Assembly (NCBI RefSeq): GCF_018636735.1
Contig: NZ_CP045200.1
Coordinates: forward strand, 186,001-250,000
DNA: 64,000 nucleotides
Origin: Erythrobacter sp. 3-20A1M
GTDB taxonomy: Bacteria; Pseudomonadota; Alphaproteobacteria; Sphingomonadales; Sphingomonadaceae
Reading direction: 5' to 3'
Shown here: positions 57,836-64,000 of the stretch, one piece after another
Layout of the letters: each line of letters starts with the position of its first letter
Numbering within the stretch: the stretch's first letter is position 1
Program-made: the position numbers and the translations under genes
Notes under the pieces: model-generated
The model's input: only the letters and a program-made list of their open reading frames with translations
Told to the model about the DNA's origin: nothing
Database searches by the model: none

Positions 57836-58504
57836 TTAGAAGCGTACGCCGACGCCCGCGACGACCTGATGCCGGTCGGTATCGACGTCGAACCGATCGC
57901 TGTCCGGCAGACTGCCGCCGAAATCCACTTTCGCGTCGCTATAGTTCGAATAGCGATACTCGAGCTTCGCATACATGCGCGGGTTGAAGGCGTATTCCAC
58001 GCCCGCGCCCAGACGGTATCCGTCCAGCTTGTAATTGTCGTCGAAGGTCGCGGTGCCGTCATTGCTGCGAACGTTGAGCTTGGCATTGGTGTAGCCACCC
58101 TTGGCATAGATCAGCGCCTGCGGGCCGACCTTCGCGCCAACGCGCGCGCCGAGATAGATATCGCGCCCGGCCGAGACATTGCCGTAGCCGAAACCTTCGA
58201 AATCGCCGTTATCGTAGTCGGTATCGGCGGAGGAACCCATAAGTTCCGCTTCGGCACCGACGACCACCGCGCCGAGATCGACGTCGTAACCGACGGCACC
58301 GCCGTAAGTCACGCCCTCGGCCGACTGATCGTTGTCCACGTTCACATCGTCATCCACGCTGCTTCCGGCACGCAACTGATCGTAACCGGCCAGGGCCTCG
58401 ACGCGCAGGCCTGTAAAAGGCGCATCGCCGACTGACTGGGCTGCGGCGGGGGACGCGACTGCAGCGACGGCAACGGCGGCGAAGAGGGGAATGGACTTTT
58501 TCAT
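57836..58504 (-). CDS. Outer-membrane beta-barrel protein
   Basis: A 222-aa porin-like protein of the OmpA/OMP_b-brl type (eight strands). It has a signal peptide (KKSIPLFAAVAVAAVASPAAAQ), alternating-residue strands (VEALAGYDQL, GVTYGGAVGYDVDL, IYLGARVGAKVG, YRLGAGVEYAF, MYAKLEYRYSNYS), and a last strand HQVVAGVGVRF ending in the C-terminal Phe needed by the BAM complex. Asp-rich extracellular loops (DDDVNVDNDQ, DTDYDNGDFEG) could bind cations. No peptidoglycan-binding OmpA domain, so a small surface or heat-resistance-type protein. Confidence 0.87.
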   Translation of the reverse strand: MKKSIPLFAAVAVAAVASPAAAQSVGDAPFTGLRVEALAGYDQLRAGSSVDDDVNVDNDQSAEGVTYGGAVGYDVDLGAVVVGAEAELMGSSADTDYDNGDFEGFGYGNVSAGRDIYLGARVGAKVGPQALIYAKGGYTNAKLNVRSNDGTATFDDNYKLDGYRLGAGVEYAFNPRMYAKLEYRYSNYSDAKVDFGGSLPDSDRFDVDTDRHQVVAGVGVRF

Positions 58505-58722
58505 GTATGTTCTCCGTCAAAGTTCTCACGCGGTCACGACCGCATGTGAGCCAAAACGGAGCGCCGGGACAGAAAGTTTCATTAACGTAACACAACAGCA
58601 AAGCGTGACATTCTTATCACAATGGCTGGTTGAAACGTTCACCGGGTACGATGGATAGCTCAATCGGTCCTGAGCGGTGCGCCCGGCTTGGTTCCTAGGC
58701 AATCCGTCCCTATAAGACGTCG

Positions 58723-59970
58723 ATGGCCGACACAGCGTTGATGAGCATCCCGGGACAGGTCGACCCCGTTCCCGCACCGCGCGACATAACCCCGCGCGCG
58801 GACGGTCGAAGCGATCTGATGGGGCTTCCCAAGGATCGCATCCGGGATCTGTTCGAGCAGGCGGGCCTCGATCCGAAGCAGGCGAAGCTGCGCGCCAAGC
58901 AGGTCTACCACTGGCTGTATCATCGGGGCGTCACCGATTTTGCGGAGATGACCGATATCGCCAAATCGATGCGTCCCTGGCTGACGGAGCGTTTTGTCGT
59001 CGGTCGGCCCGACGTGGTCGAGGCGCAGCACTCCTCCGACGGGACGCGCAAGTGGCTCCTCAGAACCGCCGACGGTCATGATTTCGAGATGGTGTTTATT
59101 CCTGACGCGGACCGCGGCACCTTGTGCATCTCCAGCCAGGTCGGTTGTACGCTCAATTGCCGGTTCTGCCACACCGGCACGATGCGGCTGGTTCGCAACC
59201 TCACACCTGGCGAGATTGTCGGCCAGGTGATGCTAGCGCGCGATTCACTCGGCGAATGGCCGAAGGGGCGCATGGACGGGCTCGACGAGGCCGAGACCAG
59301 CGCGCAATACACCTCCGACGGTCGGCTGCTGACCAATATCGTGCTGATGGGCATGGGTGAGCCGCTCTACAATTTCGACAATGTGCGCGATGCGATGCGG
59401 CTGGTCATGGATGGCGAGGGGCTCGCCCTGTCCAAACGCCGCATCACGCTTTCCACCAGTGGTGTGGTGCCGATGATGGACCGTTGCGGAGAAGAGATCG
59501 GCGTCAATCTCGCAGTGTCGCTTCACGCCGTGACCAAGGAGGTGCGCGACGAAATCGTGCCGATCAACCGCAAGTACGGAATCGAAGAATTGCTCGCCGC
59601 CTGCGCCGCTTACCCCGGTGCCTCGAACGCCCGGCGGATAACGTTCGAATATGTCATGCTGGACGGCAAGAACGACAGCGATGCCGACGCGCACGAACTT
59701 GTCCGGCTCCTGCGCAAGTACAACCTTCCGGCAAAGGTGAACCTGATCCCCTTCAACCCATGGCCGGGCGCGCCCTACGAATGCTCCAGTCCGGAGCGGA
59801 TCCGTCGCTTCTCCGATATCGTATTCGAGGCGGGCATCAGCGCGCCGGTCCGTACCCCGCGAGGCCGCGACATCGATGCTGCCTGCGGTCAGCTCAAAAC
59901 CTCCGCCCAGAAGAAAACCCGTGCGGAACGCGATCGTGACGCCGCAGCAGAGGTCGTCGAAGCAGGATGA
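58723..59970 (+). CDS. rlmN: Dual-specificity 23S rRNA/tRNA (adenine-C2) methyltransferase RlmN
   Basis: Radical-SAM enzyme methylating A2503 of 23S rRNA and A37 of some tRNAs. The 415-aa sequence has the FeS motif C142-TLN-C146-RF-C149, both catalytic cysteines (C135 in TLCISSQ and C388 in DAACGQL), [13 protein letters not shown] and [19 protein letters not shown]. It carries an insertion after [19 protein letters not shown] (about 190-205) common in alphaproteobacteria. The stop overlaps the SDR gene (ATGA), the first of three couplings in this operon. Confidence 0.96.
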   Translation: MADTALMSIPGQVDPVPAPRDITPRADGRSDLMGLPKDRIRDLFEQAGLDPKQAKLRAKQVYHWLYHRGVTDFAEMTDIAKSMRPWLTERFVVGRPDVVEAQHSSDGTRKWLLRTADGHDFEMVFIPDADRGTLCISSQVGCTLNCRFCHTGTMRLVRNLTPGEIVGQVMLARDSLGEWPKGRMDGLDEAETSAQYTSDGRLLTNIVLMGMGEPLYNFDNVRDAMRLVMDGEGLALSKRRITLSTSGVVPMMDRCGEEIGVNLAVSLHAVTKEVRDEIVPINRKYGIEELLAACAAYPGASNARRITFEYVMLDGKNDSDADAHELVRLLRKYNLPAKVNLIPFNPWPGAPYECSSPERIRRFSDIVFEAGISAPVRTPRGRDIDAACGQLKTSAQKKTRAERDRDAAAEVVEAG

Positions 59971-60752
59971 CGCCGCGCGCGGTACTCGTGACCGGCGGGG
60001 CCAAACGCATTGGAGCGACGCTGAGCCGCGCCTTTGCCGCGCGGGGCTGGCATGTGCTAATCCATTACAATTCCAGCGCGCGCGCCGCACGCGAGCTGGC
60101 GGACAGTCTGCCGAGCGCGGAGCCTGTACGGTGCGACCTGTCCGATGCCGGAGCCGCCTCTGCATTCGTCGAAGACCTTGCCGGAAAGCTTTCCGACTGG
60201 CCTCTCCTCGTCAATTCCGCGGCGGTATTCGAACCGGACACGGTCGACGCGCTCGACGAGGGTATCTTCAAGAAGGCGATGCGGGTGAACGCGCAGGCCG
60301 GAGCCGTTCTCGCACAAGCATTTTTCCGCCACGCGCGAGCCCGGTCCGGCAGGCGGTTCATTCAGTTCACCGATCAGAAGATCGAGAACATCAATCCCGA
60401 TTTCTTTAGCTACACCATGAGCAAATGCGCGGCGAACGCGGAGATCGCCATGCTTTCTTCCGCGCTGTCCGACCCGCGAGACCGCGTTTACGGCCTGGCC
60501 CCCGGGGCCATTCTCGAAAGTCACGACCAGACCGAGGAGGAGGTGGCCATCTCCCATCGACTGAACCTGCTCAGACGCCGGACCGAACCCGCGGAACTGG
60601 CCGACGCAGCCCTGTTTCTCGCGGAAGGCTGGCTGGCGTCGGGGCAGACTCTGTTCGTCGACAGCGGTCAGCATCTAATGCGGCAGCCGCGCGACGTGAT
60701 CTACCTCGCGCGCGAACTGATGGGCCGACCGGTCGAGGCGGCGCGGCTGTGA
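59967..60752 (+). CDS. Short-chain dehydrogenase/reductase (FolM/pteridine-reductase-like)
   Basis: A 261-aa NAD(P)-dependent oxidoreductase. It has the Rossmann motif VTGGAKRIG (8-16), LVNSAAVF in place of NNAG, and the catalytic Y149-x-x-x-K153 (FSYTMSKCA). The usual catalytic Ser position reads FTDQK, as in FolM and pteridine reductases, which suggests a pterin substrate. A pterin reductase beside a molybdopterin enzyme is suggestive but not proof of a link. Coupled upstream (ATGA) and downstream (GTGA). Confidence 0.85.
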   Translation: MTPRAVLVTGGAKRIGATLSRAFAARGWHVLIHYNSSARAARELADSLPSAEPVRCDLSDAGAASAFVEDLAGKLSDWPLLVNSAAVFEPDTVDALDEGIFKKAMRVNAQAGAVLAQAFFRHARARSGRRFIQFTDQKIENINPDFFSYTMSKCAANAEIAMLSSALSDPRDRVYGLAPGAILESHDQTEEEVAISHRLNLLRRRTEPAELADAALFLAEGWLASGQTLFVDSGQHLMRQPRDVIYLARELMGRPVEAARL

Positions 60753-61414
60753 ACCGCCATGCCCTCTCCACCCGCGTTTGGCACTGGCTGAACTTCGCCT
60801 CCCTTGTGGTCCTGTTCATGTCGGGCCTTAACATTTCCAACGCGCATCCGTGGCTGTACTGGGGGGAGTACGGCTTCGTACCCGACAATGCCTGGGCGGC
60901 CGTTCCGCGCTTCCCCGGCTGGGCGACCATTCCGGGGTACTACAGCCTGGCGGCGGCGCGCGACTGGCACATCCTCTTTGCCTGGATATTCGCCCTCACC
61001 CTCCTGTTTGGGTGGATCGCCATGCTGATGAACGGCCATTTTCGCCGAGACATCACCACGTACAGGCGCGAATGGCGCTGGCCCGCCATCCGGCGCGATA
61101 TCGCGGCGCATCTGCGCCTCGATTTCGACCACGGGAAGAGCAAGTACAACTTCCTGCAGAAGGTCGCCTACGGGATCGTCCTGGGCATATTGCTGCCGGT
61201 GATGGTGCTGACCGGGATGGGAATATCGCCGGGATGGGAGCCCACGTTTTCCCCCGTCATCGAACTGCTCGGCGGCAGGCAAAGCGTGCGGTCCATACAT
61301 TTCATAAGCGCCTGGGCTCTGTTCGCCTTCTTCGTGCTGCATGTTCTGCTCGTCCTCGTCTCAGGGCCGGTGCGGCAATTAAAGGCGATGATCGTCGGAG
61401 GCCGACAGGCATGA
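60749..61414 (+). CDS. Cytochrome b561-type membrane subunit
   Basis: A 221-aa di-heme cytochrome b with four membrane helices: about 12-32 (HWLNFASLVVLFMSGLNIS), 76-97 (DWHILFAWIFALTLLFGWIAML), 147-170 and 190-212 (FISAWALFAFFVLHVLLVLV). Heme-ligand His candidates are RVWHW, RDWH, IHF and LHV. It passes electrons from the quinone pool, or to it, for the following molybdoenzyme. The GTG start overlaps the SDR stop; the end overlaps the molybdoenzyme start (ATGA), strongly suggesting one complex. Confidence 0.9.
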   Translation: MNRHALSTRVWHWLNFASLVVLFMSGLNISNAHPWLYWGEYGFVPDNAWAAVPRFPGWATIPGYYSLAAARDWHILFAWIFALTLLFGWIAMLMNGHFRRDITTYRREWRWPAIRRDIAAHLRLDFDHGKSKYNFLQKVAYGIVLGILLPVMVLTGMGISPGWEPTFSPVIELLGGRQSVRSIHFISAWALFAFFVLHVLLVLVSGPVRQLKAMIVGGRQA

Positions 61415-62160
61415 GCGGGTTCGGGCGGCGCGGCGTGATCGCCGGTATGGGAGCGCTGTTCCTTGGCGCATGCAGCAAGGTCGGCGATAGCGCCGCGGGC
61501 CGCTCGGCCTTCGCGACGGCGCAGGCTTGGCACCGGCGGGTGCAGCGCCTCGTGGGCGGTCGCGGCGGGTTGGTAAAGGAATACGCTGCCTCGCAGATTT
61601 CCCCGAGCTTCCGGGGCAACGGGACGACGGAGCCGTCTTCTCTCAGCTATCAAGCCCATGCCGCGACCGGCTTCGCCGACTGGCGGCTCCACGTGCGCGG
61701 GCTGGTCGAGCATCCGCTCAGCCTGTCGCTGGCAAATCTTCGCGGCCTCCCGCAGCGAACCCAGATCACGCGTCACGATTGCGTGGAGGGGTGGAGCGCG
61801 ATCGGCCAGTGGACGGGTCCGCGCCTCTCCGTACTGCTCGAGGCGGCGGGCCTGCGGCCCGAAGCACGCTTCATCGTGTTTCGCTGCGCCGATACGTTGA
61901 ACGGCACACCCTATTACGAAAGCGTCGACATGATCGACGCCTTCCATCCGCAGACGATCGTTGCCCACTCGCTCAATGGCGAGCCCCTGCCGGTGAAGAA
62001 CGGCGCGCCGCTCCGCATGCGAATCGAGCGACAGCTCGGCTACAAGCATGCGAAATATCTTACCGCGATCGAGGCGGTCGCTTCGCTTGACGATATTGCG
62101 GGCGGCCAAGGCGGGTATTGGGAGGATACCACCGGCTATCAATGGTATGCTGGCGTCTGA
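61411..62160 (+). CDS. Molybdopterin-dependent oxidoreductase, MsrP/YedY-like, Tat lipoprotein
   Basis: A 249-aa sulfite-oxidase-family enzyme. The N-terminus holds a twin Arg (GRRGVIAG, R6-R7) and a lipobox LGAC with C21, so it should be exported folded by Tat and anchored by lipid. The molybdenum ligand is C124 in TRHDCVEGWSAIGQW. Further family motifs are LHVRGLVEHPLSLSLANL, DMIDAFHPQTIVAHSLNGEPLPVKNGAPLRM and LGYKHAKYL. MsrP repairs methionine sulfoxide in the periplasm, but this protein differs in being a lipoprotein and having a dedicated cytochrome b; its substrate is uncertain. Confidence 0.88.
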   Translation: MSGFGRRGVIAGMGALFLGACSKVGDSAAGRSAFATAQAWHRRVQRLVGGRGGLVKEYAASQISPSFRGNGTTEPSSLSYQAHAATGFADWRLHVRGLVEHPLSLSLANLRGLPQRTQITRHDCVEGWSAIGQWTGPRLSVLLEAAGLRPEARFIVFRCADTLNGTPYYESVDMIDAFHPQTIVAHSLNGEPLPVKNGAPLRMRIERQLGYKHAKYLTAIEAVASLDDIAGGQGGYWEDTTGYQWYAGV

Positions 62161-62276
62161 TCGCTTCGCCGCCCCGACGCCCAATATTTTCTTTTCCGCA
62201 AACCGGTTGATTATCACGCGCGCCATAGGCAGCGAACGCGTCGTGGGGAGGAGATAACGGCAAATGCGGGCACGTA

Positions 62277-63530
62277 ATGAGCAAGACACTCCTCAAGCAG
62301 GTTCTGGGCAAGATCGTCACCGATGGGCAATTGCTCGTCGGCTTCGCTGATGGGGAGATTGCCGAGTTCGGTCGCCCGGCCGCGGGCTATCCAAATGTGA
62401 CCATCCGCTTCGCCGATCGCCGGGTCCCGCGCGATATCGTGCTCGATCCACGCCTCGGCGTCGGCGAGGCATACATGGACGGGCGGTTGATCGTCGAGGA
62501 AGGCGACATCCTCGATCTGGTGACCCTCTTTCGTGCCAACACGCGGTGGGAAGATGGCAGGCGCATTGCCGCGCCAGCGACCTTGCGCCGACTGCGGGAA
62601 ACGATTGAGTTCGCCGTCAGCCAGATCAACAATGCGACTTCGTCGAAACGCAATGTCGCCGCACATTACGATATTGGAAACGCCCTCTACGAGCTGATGC
62701 TCGATGCGGAGCACATGCAATACAGCTGCGCCTACTGGCCGCGCGACGACATGACGCTTGCGCAGGCGCAAGAGGCGAAGCTGGCGCATATCACTGCCAA
62801 GCTTTCGATCGAGCCCGGCAACGAGATCCTCGACATTGGATGCGGCTGGGGTGGCATGGCGATCTACCTCGCCCGCCACTTCGATTGCCGGGTGACCGGC
62901 ATCACGCTGTCCGAGGAACAGGCGGCGCTCGCGCGCGAGCGGGTAGCCGAGGCCGGTCTTGCGGATCGGATCACGATCGAGTTGACCGATTACCGGGATA
63001 TTCCGGGCCAGGCGCGCCAGTTCGACCGCATCGTCTCGGTCGGCATGTTCGAACATGTCGGTCGGTCCCAGTTCGACACGTTCTTCCGCACCTGCGCAGA
63101 GATACTGCGACCCAAAGGGGTGATGCTGCTGCATTCCATCGTGCGCTTCGGTCCTCCGGGATCCACCGACGCCTTTACGCGCAAGTACATATTCCCCGGA
63201 GGCTACATCCCGGCGTTGTCGGAGACCCTGGCCGCAAGCGAGAAATATCGCCTGATCGCCAGCGACGTCGAAGTACTTCGGGTTCACTACGCCAAGACGC
63301 TGCGCGAGTGGTATCGCCGGTGCATGGCGCATCGCGAGGAGATAGAGGCGCTGTTCGATGCGCGCTTCTTCCGCATGTGGACGTTCTATCTCGCAGGGGC
63401 CGCCACGGTGTTCGAGTATGGTGGGATGGGCAATTTCCAGATCCAGTATGTGCGCGACCGCCACGCCGTGCCGCTGACACGCGACTACATGGGCGAAGCG
63501 GAAAGCTCCCTTCTGCCCGTGGAAAGCTGA
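62277..63530 (+). CDS. cfa: Cyclopropane-fatty-acyl-phospholipid synthase family methyltransferase
   Basis: Transfers a methylene from SAM to unsaturated acyl chains of membrane lipids. The 417-aa protein has the N-terminal lipid-contact domain (about 1-120), AHYDIGNALYELMLD, the SAM site DIGCGWGG at 186-193, the catalytic-region EHVG (SVGMFEHVGRSQFDTFF), and KYIFPGGYIPALSE, all of CFA-synthase type. Related methyltransferases use the same fold, so the exact product (cyclopropane or methyl-branched) is open. It follows the molybdoenzyme after 116 bp and may have its own promoter. Confidence 0.9.
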   Translation: MSKTLLKQVLGKIVTDGQLLVGFADGEIAEFGRPAAGYPNVTIRFADRRVPRDIVLDPRLGVGEAYMDGRLIVEEGDILDLVTLFRANTRWEDGRRIAAPATLRRLRETIEFAVSQINNATSSKRNVAAHYDIGNALYELMLDAEHMQYSCAYWPRDDMTLAQAQEAKLAHITAKLSIEPGNEILDIGCGWGGMAIYLARHFDCRVTGITLSEEQAALARERVAEAGLADRITIELTDYRDIPGQARQFDRIVSVGMFEHVGRSQFDTFFRTCAEILRPKGVMLLHSIVRFGPPGSTDAFTRKYIFPGGYIPALSETLAASEKYRLIASDVEVLRVHYAKTLREWYRRCMAHREEIEALFDARFFRMWTFYLAGAATVFEYGGMGNFQIQYVRDRHAVPLTRDYMGEAESSLLPVES

Positions 63531-63593
63531 CCTGCGATTGCAGCCTGCCAGCGGCGCTGTTACCGGCGCGCGATCCATCGGAGTACGACAATC

Positions 63594-64000
63594 ATGACCA
63601 ACGACACCCCCTCCTCCGTCAAGCGGGTTGTGCTCGCCTATTCCGGCGGACTCGACACCAGCGTCATCGCGAAATGGCTGGAGGTCGAGCGAGGCTGCGA
63701 GGTCGTGACCTTCACCGCCGATCTCGGTCAGGGCGAGGAACTGGAGCCGGCGCGCGCCAAGGCCCGGGCCATGGGTATCCCGGACGCGCATATCTTCATC
63801 GAGGATTTGCGCGAGGAGTTCGTGCGCGATTTCGTCTTCCCGATGATGCGCGCCAACGCCCGGTACGAGGGTGACTATCTGCTCGGCACCTCGATAGCGC
63901 GGCCGCTGATATCGAAGCGCCTGGTCGAGATAGCCCACGAAACCGGGGCCGATGCGATCGCCCATGGCGCGACCGGCAAGGGGAACGACCAGGTCCGCTT
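63594..64000 (+). CDS. argG: Argininosuccinate synthase (3' end outside window)
   Basis: Joins citrulline and aspartate in arginine synthesis. The 135 visible residues begin [22 protein letters not shown], containing the PP-loop SGGLDTS (17-23), then [33 protein letters not shown] and [14 protein letters not shown], all diagnostic. GGAG lies at good spacing before the ATG. The gene runs off the window. Confidence 0.96.
   Translation, partial: MTNDTPSSVKRVVLAYSGGLDTSVIAKWLEVERGCEVVTFTADLGQGEELEPARAKARAMGIPDAHIFIEDLREEFVRDFVFPMMRANARYEGDYLLGTSIARPLISKRLVEIAHETGADAIAHGATGKGNDQVR

Noticed and set aside
58600-58625. CRP/FNR-like TGTGA...TCAC near the outer-membrane protein gene
   Set aside because: Spacing between half-sites is 8 nt rather than 6, so it does not fit the consensus.

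Overview
This is GC-rich, gene-dense chromosomal DNA of an alphaproteobacterium, most likely Sphingomonadales and probably Erythrobacteraceae. The evidence is gene content and order: ffh-rpsP-rimM, lapA-pyrF-trpF-trpB-trpA-accD-folC, an F0 operon atpI-atpB-atpE-b'-b separate from F1, CckA and a CpdR-like regulator, an alphaproteobacterial GTTC-N7-GTTC SOS box, and class II EPSP synthase. I see no prophage, integrase, insertion sequence, CRISPR array, plasmid or defence genes. Nearly everything is housekeeping, and genes are packed with many ATGA/GTGA stop-start overlaps. The genus call is inference.

Layout. 1-6.2 kb: translation genes on the minus strand (rimM partial, rpsP, ffh), tRNA-Ala(GGC), a zinc-ribbon acidic protein, then aroA-small membrane protein-cmk-membrane protein. 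6.2-10 kb: an EAL phosphodiesterase diverging from rpsA, then gloB. 10.1-12.8 kb: the F0 ATP synthase operon, whose b-subunit gene is broken by one missing base. 12.9-18 kb: radC, a large secreted DUF3857/transglutaminase protein and purB. 18-24.4 kb: lapA, pyrF, trpF, trpB, trpA, accD and folC, interrupted between trpB and trpA by 427 bp of repeated non-coding DNA. 24.4-31.3 kb: ampG, an iron-oxygenase-like protein, rluB, rsmD, a secreted Ser-rich protein and uvrD with a putative SOS box. 31.4-39.5 kb: MASE1-PAS-GGDEF cyclase, DEAD-box helicase, a secreted protein, FAD-linked dehydrogenase, SapC, N-formylglutamate amidohydrolase and a CpdR-like regulator. 39.5-48.6 kb: tRNA-Val(GAC), icd, a TPR protein, a GNAT-nitrilase gene also broken by one missing base, a Kef-type antiporter and alaS. 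49-54.8 kb: recA with SOS box, cckA, a DUF2062 protein, smpB and dapA. 54.8-64 kb: lytic transglycosylase, greB, two small envelope proteins, an rlmN-SDR-cytochrome b-molybdoenzyme operon, cfa and the start of argG.

Functional links. Both ends of a CckA to CpdR cell-cycle phosphorelay are present. One active-looking c-di-GMP cyclase and one active-looking phosphodiesterase are encoded. recA and uvrD carry matching LexA-type sites. The last operon encodes a Tat-lipoprotein molybdoenzyme next to a four-helix cytochrome b.

Most unusual. Two intergenic elements of about 141 nt (7096-7236 and 21254-21394) share end sequences that can pair, a hairpin kept at the same place by different base pairs, and a 3' block identical at 28 of 29 positions. 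They look like a dispersed structured element or small-RNA family. A REPIN-like inverted pair lies beside the second copy. The two single-base frameshifts are each repaired by one added base and may be sequencing errors.
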